DNA from: Pseudobacter sp.
GTDB taxonomy: Bacteria > Bacteroidota > Bacteroidia > Chitinophagales > Chitinophagaceae
DNA: 64,000 bases
Direction of reading: 5' to 3'
NCBI GenBank assembly: GCA_017849455.1
Contig: JAFIGX010000022.1
Coordinates: forward strand, 1-64,000
How positions within the stretch are numbered: the first letter of the stretch is position 1; each line of letters starts with the position of its first letter. Under the pieces are notes generated by a model. It made no database searches and had not been told where the DNA came from. It saw nothing but the letters and a program-made list of their open reading frames with translations. This document shows, piece by piece, positions 33,499 to 42,354 of the stretch. The position numbers and the translations under genes were made by a program.

Positions 33499-35217
33499 TT
33501 ACTCCTGGTAATTATAATCCACCACCACTCCATCTACTGCCATCTTTCCACCCTCCACCGTCTTCTTCCCACCTGCCGGTACGCACACAATGACAGCAGC
33601 AGCCTGAGGTCCCAGTTTTATTTTTGTACTTGTAGCAATATTACGCGCAATAAATCTTCCCGTTACCGTATTGTAGAGGTCTGCTTTTTTCCCTTTTTCC
33701 AATTCAATACTGATCTCTTTGGTTTCAGGATAAGGATTATAATATAGATAAGACGGATAAGCAGGCCCATGATAAAAATCAGTGGCCAGCAGGTTCAATT
33801 GCAATATGCCGGGAACTTCACTTGTCTTGATAATACTACCGAAGATCCCTACATGGGCACTACCATAAACACTGAATTGTGAAACTTCCGGATTTTTTCC
33901 CGGCACCCATTTAGGGCCATCACCCTGCGCAACCGGGCCTTTGAGGTAGGCATACTGATTGAAAGTAGAATTGCGGGCGATGCCTTCATAACCAATAACA
34001 CCCTTTGTAACGGCAGCCAGTTGTGGGATCGACTGATGATCAGCCGGCATGTGGTCAGGATAAAAGAACCGGGCCGCATTGGCAGCGTTCAGCATCCATT
34101 TGCCGATTGCAGTTGCATAGGATTGATCATAACGCACCAACGGCACCAGCGGCCAGGCTGCATCATACGTATTCATCAGGAATCCATAACCCCCATGATC
34201 AACCGTACTTCCTACGATCCCTGAGATGTCGATACCATTCCACCGGCCCACTAAAACTCCCCATCCTTCCCGGCATTTGGGTGTTCCATCGAATGACCAG
34301 CCGAGCATTTTATGCACATCATATTTTTCTCCGCGCTCTGCATTGATCCGGGCAGCGAGATAAGCCCCGAAAGGCATCAGCACTTCATAGTTCGGATTTT
34401 CAGGTTGTGATTGCAGCGCACGCAATGCGCTCAATGCACCGTTCAGGTATTTTTCATCTCCGAATTTTTTCCAGGCAGCATACAATACCCATGCATGACC
34501 GGCAGCAGCATCGGGCTGCGCGCAGATCTGGTTTTTCATGGGCTTCATGCTGCGATAATCGAAGTAAGAGTAATGATAATCTCCCTTTAAAATAGAATCT
34601 GCGAGATAGAATTTATCGGCAATGCTCCGGGCAATGCTATCGAAGCCCGGTGCATGAGGGTACAGATCATAGATAGCGTAGAACAACAGGTTCGGGTATA
34701 CATCATACCACCAGTCGCGGCCATAACCGCCACCCAGCATCGCCACTTCAGGGCAGGTGTTGTTCATCATGATATTCCAGCCCACATCTTTATTGAAATA
34801 ATTTTTCAGCATGCCTACATAGTCGAGGTCCTGTTGATTGGCTTTGTTGATGCCTACCAATGTTGCACCCAATACAGCTCCCATAGTGGCCAATGATTCA
34901 TGGAACATGCCTTTATTGTTCGTGCCCTGCCGTACATCGCCCAGCGCTGTATAGAGACCTACCACGTTCTGCGGATAATTCCTGCGACTACTATCGATCC
35001 ACACCAGCGGCCAGTATTCGCCCTTCGCATTGAAATCGAAAACAGTACTATCGAACCGCAGCGCCAACTGCTGGTAATCGATGATATCAAGCGGTTGAGG
35101 CAGGTTAGGCATCGAGTCCACGCGGCCCAACCGTTGCTGTGGTACGGGCTTACCGGCAGGTTCACTGCACTGTGCGAGAAGAAGTGAAAGAAACAATAGG
35201 GCGCCGATCAGTTTCAT
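33499..35217 (-). CDS. lipoprotein of unknown function, probable alpha/alpha-barrel carbohydrate-active protein
   Basis: The 572-residue protein has a lipoprotein signal (LLFLSLLLAQC, Cys17). The body is rich in Trp, Tyr and Gly with repeating helical hairpins, such as GRDWWYDVYPNLLFYAIYDL, GHAWVLYAAWKKFGDEKYLN and MPFGAYLAARI. The C-terminal 120 residues look beta-rich (KEISIELEKGKKADLYNTVT), as in six-hairpin glycosidases with a beta-sandwich tail. I do not recognise a catalytic motif, so no enzyme class is assigned. Its start overlaps the MFS transporter's stop by four bases, and it is the last gene of the GH130 locus, which argues for a role in glycan binding or cleavage at the cell surface. 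Confidence 0.75.
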   Translation of the reverse strand: MKLIGALLFLSLLLAQCSEPAGKPVPQQRLGRVDSMPNLPQPLDIIDYQQLALRFDSTVFDFNAKGEYWPLVWIDSSRRNYPQNVVGLYTALGDVRQGTNNKGMFHESLATMGAVLGATLVGINKANQQDLDYVGMLKNYFNKDVGWNIMMNNTCPEVAMLGGGYGRDWWYDVYPNLLFYAIYDLYPHAPGFDSIARSIADKFYLADSILKGDYHYSYFDYRSMKPMKNQICAQPDAAAGHAWVLYAAWKKFGDEKYLNGALSALRALQSQPENPNYEVLMPFGAYLAARINAERGEKYDVHKMLGWSFDGTPKCREGWGVLVGRWNGIDISGIVGSTVDHGGYGFLMNTYDAAWPLVPLVRYDQSYATAIGKWMLNAANAARFFYPDHMPADHQSIPQLAAVTKGVIGYEGIARNSTFNQYAYLKGPVAQGDGPKWVPGKNPEVSQFSVYGSAHVGIFGSIIKTSEVPGILQLNLLATDFYHGPAYPSYLYYNPYPETKEISIELEKGKKADLYNTVTGRFIARNIATSTKIKLGPQAAAVIVCVPAGGKKTVEGGKMAVDGVVVDYNYQE

Positions 35218-36506
35218 GATGGTATCAATTCATTGGTGATGGAATGTATGGCCGTTGAATCCTTGTCTGAGGCGGGATCGATCTCCCTGCCCTGTTTGAT
35301 GATCCCTTTCGCCACATAGATAGAGCTCAATTGCAGTACAGCAATGATGATGATCGCATACCTGAGCGCTACCTCAGTCGAGAAACCGTAAGCTAATAAA
35401 AGAAATGTTGCTGCGCCGAGGAACCTCCCCACATACAATCCGGCCTCATGGTTCAGGATATAGGCGAATTCGCCACGCTTCTCGATCCTGGAGAGAATAT
35501 CGATCACATTGAACTGTATGGGAAAATAGGCAAGGTCCATCAACGGTTTGGCAAGGAGCAGGAACAGCATGAAGAGAATAACGCCAAGCTCATTGAATAA
35601 TATGCCGTTTACCAATGCCGCTGCGGTAAAGAGGATCAACCCGGCCGCAAAGATCCTGATGCGATGCTTCGGCCTGGCCAGCCTGCCGATGATGTACATC
35701 AGCACCGCTGCTATCACAGCGCCGATCGATTGTGCTGTTCCCAGTGCGCCTTCCTTTCCCAGCAATAACATGATCAGCATGGCAGGCGCCGTTACCAGGA
35801 ATCCCTGTGCAAGCCCTTTCAATAAGGCCAGGAACAGGAGCCTGTACCATAAAGGATGAAATTTGAAGTAGATATATTTTTTCTGCACAGGGTTGGTGAA
35901 GGTCCCCCTGAAACAAACTACAGATGCCATGATCGTAATGATGAATACCAACCCGGTGAGGATCATATAGGCCCGTTGCACCCTGGCCGCTCCGCCCTGC
36001 AATTCGATAAACCAGCCGATGGCCACCGGCACCACCACTGCAATGATCGTGTAGAAAAAGGTTTCCATTCCATAATAATAGTTCCTGTTACCATCGTTGG
36101 TGATGGCCAATGCCAGGTAGTCGCGGTTGGCCCAATAAAAACCGAACGACATGCCCATGATGGTCCCTGCCACCCCGATGCCGGTGAGATCGAGGTTCTT
36201 CAGCGACATCATCACCATCATGGAAACCGCGCTGAGCATCATTCCTACGGAATACAGCTTCCTGATGTTGAAATGTTTGAGCAGCCACCCGTTCAACAGG
36301 AAGGTGATGGGGATACCGGTATAGATGGTGAGTTGATAGATGACCACTTTGGTAGGATCATTGGAATTCCTCATCACATAAGCCGCCACGAAAATATCTA
36401 TTACCGGTAACACGATCGCATATACGAGATTCGTCAGCACCAGTATCCTGAAATTATGCGGCTGGCTTTTGAAATGTAATATCTCCGATTGCAGTTTCTT
36501 CAGCAT
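35214..36506 (-). CDS. MFS transporter, probable sugar importer
   Basis: The 430-residue inner-membrane protein has about 12 hydrophobic helices, including FRILVLTNLVYAIVLPVIDI, GITFLL-type segments, FYWANRDYLALAI, LLFLALLKGLAQGFLVTAP and VILFMLFLLLAKPLMDLAYF. The loop between helices 2 and 3 region has LLKHFNIRKLYSVGM, resembling the MFS signature loop. It lies between the GH130 gene (7 bases) and the lipoprotein gene (4-base overlap), so it probably brings the disaccharide acted on by the GH130 enzyme into the cytoplasm. Substrate is inferred from context. Confidence 0.87.
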   Translation of the reverse strand: MLKKLQSEILHFKSQPHNFRILVLTNLVYAIVLPVIDIFVAAYVMRNSNDPTKVVIYQLTIYTGIPITFLLNGWLLKHFNIRKLYSVGMMLSAVSMMVMMSLKNLDLTGIGVAGTIMGMSFGFYWANRDYLALAITNDGNRNYYYGMETFFYTIIAVVVPVAIGWFIELQGGAARVQRAYMILTGLVFIITIMASVVCFRGTFTNPVQKKYIYFKFHPLWYRLLFLALLKGLAQGFLVTAPAMLIMLLLGKEGALGTAQSIGAVIAAVLMYIIGRLARPKHRIRIFAAGLILFTAAALVNGILFNELGVILFMLFLLLAKPLMDLAYFPIQFNVIDILSRIEKRGEFAYILNHEAGLYVGRFLGAATFLLLAYGFSTEVALRYAIIIIAVLQLSSIYVAKGIIKQGREIDPASDKDSTAIHSITNELIPS

Positions 36507-36513
36507 TGCTCAC

Positions 36514-37563
36514 TTATTTTAACAATGAATATATTTCCCTGATCGATAAATGCGCCCCGCAAACAAATTCGTCTGCGGCGCCATAGTAGATGGTGACAGT
36601 ATCTCCGTCAGGTTGCAGTACATGCCCATTGGTGAAGACCACCTGCCCGAAGAAACCGGTAAGCTCATATTCGGCCGTTGGCATCATCACAGGCTGTTCC
36701 GTTCTCGCCAGCACCTTCGACGGATCGTTGTGGTCAAGCAGGAAAGCGCCCAGGCAGTACCGGTGTTGTTCGTTGGCGCCATGGTATATTTCCAGCCAGC
36801 CTTTTTCCGTTTTGATCGGCGCGGCTCCGGCCCCTACCCGGGCACTGTCCCATTTACCGGCACGGGTCTTGACCAGGCAGCGATGATCACCCCAATGAAT
36901 GCCATCGGGCGAGGAGGCGAGCCAGATATAATTACCGCCGATGTCTACGCTGCTCGGGCGATGCAGCGCATAATAGAGACCGTTGATCTTTTCTTCAAAT
37001 ATGGCACAGTCCTTATTATGCGGGGGCAGGATCATACCATGAGTACTGAATTGCTTCCAGTTAGTTGTTGTCCGTAACCCAACGCCCACACCATTTTCCG
37101 ATACGGCAGTGAAGGTGAGATAGTACGTGCCTTCGATAGAACTCACCCGGCAATCTTCGATACCAAAAGCCTGCAAAATGCCATGACCGAACAAAGACGG
37201 ATAACCATCGGGCTCATAAAAATGAACTCCGTCGTCACTACAGAGCAATCGCAAATGAGAAAGGGTGGTGAGATAATCCGTGCCTTGGTAATTGATGACA
37301 CGCGCATCGCCGGCATCCAGCTCAGGGTCGTTCCTGTCGATCTCCATAATACGTATATTCTTCCCTGCCAGTACCGGGAAAGAAATGATGCCCGGTTTCT
37401 GTTCCGGCCTTTCGGCTACCCGAACGATGAGCCATGTTTTGTTTTCATGGCGGAATACGCCGGGATTGAGCAGGCCTGCTATCTGCAGGCCGTCATTGCT
37501 CGGAGGCAGGTCGCCGGGAGATAATAAGGGATTCTCCGCAAATCGCTTCGCTATATCTTTCAT
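36514..37563 (-). CDS. GH130 family glycosidase/phosphorylase (beta-mannoside-active)
   Basis: The 349-residue protein is a five-bladed beta-propeller of family GH130. The conserved acid lies in FGIEDCRV (Glu136, Asp137, Arg139). Other family features are ENPLLSPGDLPPS, GLLNPGVFRHENKTWLIVRV with the substrate-binding Arg, SRV/ARVGAGAAPIKTEKGWLE, and IYYGAADEFVCGAHLSI near the end. Most GH130 members phosphorolyse or hydrolyse beta-mannosides such as mannosyl-glucose or mannobiose. With no signal peptide it should act in the cytoplasm, after import by the neighbouring MFS protein. It follows susD by 34 bases in the same operon. Phosphorylase versus hydrolase cannot be decided from what I can see. 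Confidence 0.9.
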   Translation of the reverse strand: MKDIAKRFAENPLLSPGDLPPSNDGLQIAGLLNPGVFRHENKTWLIVRVAERPEQKPGIISFPVLAGKNIRIMEIDRNDPELDAGDARVINYQGTDYLTTLSHLRLLCSDDGVHFYEPDGYPSLFGHGILQAFGIEDCRVSSIEGTYYLTFTAVSENGVGVGLRTTTNWKQFSTHGMILPPHNKDCAIFEEKINGLYYALHRPSSVDIGGNYIWLASSPDGIHWGDHRCLVKTRAGKWDSARVGAGAAPIKTEKGWLEIYHGANEQHRYCLGAFLLDHNDPSKVLARTEQPVMMPTAEYELTGFFGQVVFTNGHVLQPDGDTVTIYYGAADEFVCGAHLSIREIYSLLK

Positions 37564-37597
37564 CCTTTACTTTTTTACCTTTATCGTGCTTCAATGA

Positions 37598-39085
37598 TCA
37601 GTAGCCTGTGTTCTGTGTGATCGTTCCGCCCGATTTGTCGATCTCTCCCTGCGGAATAGGATAGAGATAGTTTTTGTCCTGGAAGTTTTTACCAAGTGCC
37701 ATGAGCACCTGTTTGGCCTTCATCCATCTTTTCAGATCGTAGAAGCGTTGCGATTCGAATCCAAGCTCTGTTCTGCGTTCCTTCATCAGCCAATCCGTCA
37801 CCTGGTTCTTGTCGGTGGAGGCTGTATTCCTGTCGGGCAATGTGCCGGCAGGCGGTGTAGTTCCCGTGGCCGTAACGGTTGTTCTTGCCCTTTGCCTGAT
37901 CTTGTTGATCAGCTTGATGGCTTCGGGATAATTGGCAGATTCATTATAGGCTTCTGCTTTCCAAAGCAACACATCGGCATAGCGGATAAATACTTTGCAG
38001 GAAGCGGCGTCGTCATTGCCTTTGTTGCCGGTGCCTGTTTCACCGAGTATTTTGTAAGATGCCTGGTTGGTAACATCGATGGTATATAATAAGCGAGGAT
38101 CATTCGCTTCAAAGGCATTGAGGAAATCAGTAGTGGGCGCAATGAATCCCCAACCCATTACGGCACAGAGGCCGTTACCATTACGTGGATTCTGGCCGGA
38201 TACATGATTGTAGGCAAAGATCACTTCATTGTCCGCAAATTTTTTGGCGATACTGAAGTTGTCGAAATAGTTTGCATTGAGATCGTAGTAACCGAGACCA
38301 TCCAGTTCATTGACGATGCTGATCACATCGGTCCATTTCTGGTTATACAGGGCTACTTTGGCTTGCAGGGCAAGCACGGCGCCTTTGGAGATGCGCCATT
38401 TTTCTGTATTGTCGGAGTATTTGGAATTGGGCATCAGGCCCTTTGCATCTGCAAGGTCTTTACTGATCTGTGTCCATACATTGGCTTTCGATTCCCGTTT
38501 TGCCACGCTGTATGCATCCTGGAAACTTTTCAATGGTTTCAACAGCAATGGTACATCTCCGAAATTGTTGACCAATTCAAAATAATAGAAGGCCCGCAGG
38601 AAGTATACTTCACCCAATAATCTTTTGCGAAGCGTTTCATCGAGCCCGATCTTGGCCGTTAGCTGCTGATCGGTGAGATAGCTGATGGCCATATTGGCGC
38701 GGGAGATACCTTCGTAGTCATAGCTCCACTGCCCGTTAAAACCTCCATTGGCGGAAGTGAAATTGAAGCTGGAGAATTCATCCATCCAGGCCTGGTCGCC
38801 ATCGGGGTTCCATTTTTTTTGCATGTCGGCCGATGCGATATCCTGCAGGATGAAATCATTGCGCAGCACAGTGCCTGCGGTCCAGTCCCACTGGCCCAGC
38901 AGGTTGAATGTGCTCGAAAGCATCTGGTAAGATGACCGTACGGCGGAGGTAACGGTATTGAGCTTTGGATCGGTATTCACCTGGTCGGGGGTAAGCAACC
39001 CGATAGGATCTTTGTACAGGTATTTCTTACAACCGGCACCGGTCAACACCAGGGTAGCAGCGGCTATTATATATAATGGTCTCAT
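37598..39085 (-). CDS. SusD/RagB-family outer-membrane lipoprotein (GH130 locus)
   Basis: The 495-residue protein has a lipoprotein signal (ATLVLTGAGC, Cys19) and the SusD fold: LLTPDQVNTDPKLNTVTSAV, the helical RLLGEVYFLRAFYYFELVNN repeat, and the C-terminal RYADVLLWKAEAYNESANY, INKIRQRAR and KERRTELGFESQRFYDLKRW segments. It should bind a glycan, probably a mannose-containing oligosaccharide, on the cell surface for SusC. It follows susC by 24 bases and precedes the GH130 gene. Confidence 0.94.
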   Translation of the reverse strand: MRPLYIIAAATLVLTGAGCKKYLYKDPIGLLTPDQVNTDPKLNTVTSAVRSSYQMLSSTFNLLGQWDWTAGTVLRNDFILQDIASADMQKKWNPDGDQAWMDEFSSFNFTSANGGFNGQWSYDYEGISRANMAISYLTDQQLTAKIGLDETLRKRLLGEVYFLRAFYYFELVNNFGDVPLLLKPLKSFQDAYSVAKRESKANVWTQISKDLADAKGLMPNSKYSDNTEKWRISKGAVLALQAKVALYNQKWTDVISIVNELDGLGYYDLNANYFDNFSIAKKFADNEVIFAYNHVSGQNPRNGNGLCAVMGWGFIAPTTDFLNAFEANDPRLLYTIDVTNQASYKILGETGTGNKGNDDAASCKVFIRYADVLLWKAEAYNESANYPEAIKLINKIRQRARTTVTATGTTPPAGTLPDRNTASTDKNQVTDWLMKERRTELGFESQRFYDLKRWMKAKQVLMALGKNFQDKNYLYPIPQGEIDKSGGTITQNTGY

Positions 39086-39109
39086 TGTTGAGCTTTTTGA
39101 TGGGATGAA

Positions 39110-42100
39110 TTAGAACGTTACGTTGATGCCGAACAACACGGCGCGTGAAAGCGGGTATGTGCCCATATCGATCATATCGGTCGATTCGGGATCGAGACCG
39201 GTATAATGGGTGATGGTGAACAGGTTTTGTGCAGAGACATAGAGTCGCAGGTTCTGCACGCCCGGCGCCAGCCTGCGCAGCACTGATTTAAAGGAATAAC
39301 CCAGCTCGATATTCTTCAGTCGCAGGTAAGAAGCATCCTCCACGAAAATGCTCGACACTTTACTACTGCCATTGTCATTGAAAGTTGAGCGGGGCATGGT
39401 ATTGCTGGTACCTTCTCCGTGCCAGGCGCCGAGTGTGCGGACACTATGATTGAATGGGCGTGTATCGTAGTCCGTTATCTTTTTGAGATCATTGTATTTA
39501 TCGACCCCCTGTACTCCCTGGAATAAAATGCCGAGATCGAAACCTTTGAAGCTGCCCGACAAATTGAGCCCGTATGAAAGCCTGGGATTGGGATTGCCGA
39601 TAAAGGTGCGGTCATTATCATTGATCACACCATCACCATCGATGTCTTTGAACCTGATATCACCCGGCTTTTGCGAAGGATTGGTAGTGCCATGCAGGTG
39701 CTTATTGATCTCTGCCTGGTTCTGGTAAATTCCCTCCATCACATATCCATAAAAGGCGCCCAGGGGATGGCCCGGTTGGGTTTTGTATACGCTGCCTGTG
39801 AGTGAAGGCAGGTTGGGATGGAGTTTTTTCACTTCGTTGGTCACCGTGGCCATATTGGCATTGATGCTGTATTTGAAGGGCCTGTCGTAGTTCCTCACAC
39901 CCAGTGATATCTCGATACCCTTGTTCATGATCTCACCGGCGTTGACGATCGTAGGAGCTACATTACCCACCAATGCCGGTAATGAAACAGGCAGCAGGAT
40001 GTCGGAAGTGTTCTTCACGAAATAATCCACCGAAAGATACACCCTGTTCTTCAGCACGCCGATATCGACACCGATATTGCTTTGCTTGGTGGTTTCCCAT
40101 TTCAGATCAGGATTGCCATAACGGGAGACCAGGTATTGATCGCCCGATTTGCGCAGCAGCGTGAGGTAGGCATAATTGGGGATCTCCTGGTTGCCCAGTG
40201 TGCCGATGCTGGCACGAAGCCGCAGATCCGACAACCAGCCGATATCCTGCATGAATTTTTCTTCCGATATCCTCCAGCCTGCAGACACGGAGGGAAAATA
40301 ACCCCATTGATTATTCGGTGCAAACCTCGACGATGCATCTGCTCTCAGGTTGGCTGTAAGCATATACCTCGTATCATAGGTATAAGTAACCGATCCGAAC
40401 AGGGAGAACAATGCCCATTCAGAACCGGAGCCGCCATTCCATACATCGGAAGTGGTATTGCCGTAATCGATATACTGGAATGTGGTATTCACATACTCGA
40501 ACCTGCTTCTGGAAGCGCCGATGGAATTGGATTGATTGGTGATGAACTCCGATCCTACCAGTGCGCTGATCCCATGCTTATTGATGCGTGTGGAATAGTT
40601 CAGTGTATTATTCCAGGTGATGGTATATTCCTCTCCCCTGTCTTCATTGAGCCCATTGGGCCTGTTCTTGCGCCCCTGTCCTTTATCGGCCGCATTGCCG
40701 CCGCCATCATCGTCCCCGAAATTCGTATTGAAGGTTTTGTTGTGGGTGAAATTGAGATCGATGCCCAGGTTGCTCCGCAGCTTCAATTCCTTATTCTTCA
40801 GAAATGCGTATTCCGCATATAGATTACCGAAATATTTGAATTGATACCTTTTGTCATTTGTGAAATAGGCCAGTGCAACAGGGTTGCTGCTCCATTCATA
40901 TTTATCACTTTGCCATCCGCCGGCTGCCTGGTTATTGTTCTTGTAGAAAGGCAGATCGGTGAAGGGGTCCCCGGCCGACCAGGTAGGATCGCCGGGATCT
41001 TTGTAAACAGGGATCACCGGCGGGCGGATCAATGCATGACGGATAATGCCCGGCGCATCACCTTTTGATGAGAGCTTATCCTGCACAGCATAGGAGAATT
41101 GCAGGTTGGTACCGATGGTGAGCCTGTCGGTGAGATTGGCATTGATATTCGAGCGGAGCGTATAACGCTTATACTGGTCATGGTCGAAAATGATAATGCC
41201 ATCCTGTTTATAATATCCACCGGAGAGGAGGAACTGTACTTTATCACTGCCGCCGCTGGCAGTTACCTGGAGGTTTTGGGAATGGCCAGTCTCGAATAAT
41301 TCTTTCTGCCAGTCTGTATTGGCCAGGTCGGTCCTGCTTTTATCTGCCGTGTATGGATTGGTGCCGGAATAACCGGAATTGTTCCAGCTTTCCTCCATTT
41401 TATCCATATACTGTTTTGTGTTCAGCATCTTCGGCAGATCACCTACGCGCTGGATGCCATTGAAATAATTGATATCGATATTGGTCCTTCCTTTCTTCCC
41501 GCTTTTGGTGGTGATCACGATCACACCGGCAGAAGCCCTCGATCCATAGATGGAGGCTGCCGAAGCATCTTTCAGAACGGTCATGGATTGAATGTCTGCC
41601 GGATTGAGGAAGGATATCTCACGGGAGGGAACACCATCAACAACGAACAGTGGACTGTTATTGCCGATGGTCCCTTCACCCCGGATACGGATGCTGATAT
41701 CATCACCGGGAGCGCCGGTACTCTGTGTTACCTGCACACCTGCTACCTGGCCCTGCAATACCTGCGCCACATCAGATACACGGCGCTGTTCTGCATCGGC
41801 CATATTCACGGTAGCAATAGCCCCGCTCACGGATGCTTTTCTTTGGGTATTGTAACCTACCACCACCACTTCGTTCAATCCGCCATCGGCCGATTCGAGC
41901 GTGATGAGGAAACTGGTCTGGTTGCCGACCGCTATCTCCTGTTTCCTATAACCTACATAACTGATCACCAGTATCGCTTTAGCCGGGGCGAGCATGGAAA
42001 AATTACCGGCCGAATCGGTGAGGGTTGAAGTACCTGTATTTTTAATGGTAAGGGTGGCGCCGGAGAGCGGCATTCCGAGGTTGGAAACGATCCTTCCGGT

Positions 42101-42205
42101 TATCCGGTTTTGTGCCGAAGCGGATTGCGCAACGGCTACCTGCAAAGCAGTCAATAATAACACGAATGAACAGGAACAGATCCTTCGCATTAGATTTTTT
42201 TTCAT
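39110..42205 (-). CDS. SusC/RagA TonB-linked outer-membrane transporter (GH130 locus)
   Basis: The start at 42205 (MKKNLMRRICSCSF) begins the signal peptide ending ASAQ. The frame is open to 42268, but that extension is not signal-like. The ~1031-residue product has a carboxypeptidase-like domain (GRIVSNLGMPLSGATLTIKN), the plug with VAQVLQGQVAGVQV and GAPGDDISIRIRGEGTIGNN, the SIYGSRASAGVIVITTKSGK motif, and a barrel ending in VLFGINVTF. There is no STN domain, so control should come from the hybrid two-component system upstream instead of an anti-sigma factor. A pair of 15-bp direct repeats (42283-42320) and a TAGCTTTA box (42260-42253) lie before it. Confidence 0.94.
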   Translation of the reverse strand: MKKNLMRRICSCSFVLLLTALQVAVAQSASAQNRITGRIVSNLGMPLSGATLTIKNTGTSTLTDSAGNFSMLAPAKAILVISYVGYRKQEIAVGNQTSFLITLESADGGLNEVVVVGYNTQRKASVSGAIATVNMADAEQRRVSDVAQVLQGQVAGVQVTQSTGAPGDDISIRIRGEGTIGNNSPLFVVDGVPSREISFLNPADIQSMTVLKDASAASIYGSRASAGVIVITTKSGKKGRTNIDINYFNGIQRVGDLPKMLNTKQYMDKMEESWNNSGYSGTNPYTADKSRTDLANTDWQKELFETGHSQNLQVTASGGSDKVQFLLSGGYYKQDGIIIFDHDQYKRYTLRSNINANLTDRLTIGTNLQFSYAVQDKLSSKGDAPGIIRHALIRPPVIPVYKDPGDPTWSAGDPFTDLPFYKNNNQAAGGWQSDKYEWSSNPVALAYFTNDKRYQFKYFGNLYAEYAFLKNKELKLRSNLGIDLNFTHNKTFNTNFGDDDGGGNAADKGQGRKNRPNGLNEDRGEEYTITWNNTLNYSTRINKHGISALVGSEFITNQSNSIGASRSRFEYVNTTFQYIDYGNTTSDVWNGGSGSEWALFSLFGSVTYTYDTRYMLTANLRADASSRFAPNNQWGYFPSVSAGWRISEEKFMQDIGWLSDLRLRASIGTLGNQEIPNYAYLTLLRKSGDQYLVSRYGNPDLKWETTKQSNIGVDIGVLKNRVYLSVDYFVKNTSDILLPVSLPALVGNVAPTIVNAGEIMNKGIEISLGVRNYDRPFKYSINANMATVTNEVKKLHPNLPSLTGSVYKTQPGHPLGAFYGYVMEGIYQNQAEINKHLHGTTNPSQKPGDIRFKDIDGDGVINDNDRTFIGNPNPRLSYGLNLSGSFKGFDLGILFQGVQGVDKYNDLKKITDYDTRPFNHSVRTLGAWHGEGTSNTMPRSTFNDNGSSKVSSIFVEDASYLRLKNIELGYSFKSVLRRLAPGVQNLRLYVSAQNLFTITHYTGLDPESTDMIDMGTYPLSRAVLFGINVTF

Positions 42206-42252
42206 ATAGCAATTATTACAATTACAAAAAAGCTTCGTTAGATTTTGCATGT

Positions 42253-42260
42253 TAAAGCTA
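42253..42260 (-). promoter_or_regulatory. candidate -7 promoter element of susC
   Basis: On the minus strand TAGCTTTA (42260-42253) is one base from TAnnTTTG. It lies 48 bases before the susC start and 22 bases downstream of the direct-repeat operator, a normal activator arrangement. Confidence 0.45.
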
Positions 42261-42282
42261 TCATTCATAGGCTGTTAGCTTA

Positions 42283-42320
42283 TGTACTATAGTAACATTT
42301 CACTGTACAATAGTTACAAA
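42283..42320 (-). promoter_or_regulatory. candidate operator of the hybrid two-component regulator
   Basis: TGTACTATAGTAACA (42283-42297) and TGTACAATAGTTACA (42304-42318) are 15-bp direct repeats with two mismatches, 21 bp apart, i.e. two helical turns. AraC-type domains of hybrid regulators bind such tandem sites. They lie between the regulator gene and the susC it should control. A partial match, TGTACAAT, is at 46568-46575 before the regulator and the SGNH gene. Confidence 0.6.
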
Positions 42321-42354
42321 TGAAGGAAGATCCGTAGCTGACCGGTCTGTTTGA

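Noticed and set aside
40082..40822. 246-codon frame antisense to susC of the GH130 locus
   Set aside because: It is a shadow of a complete SusC gene with no independent start signals.
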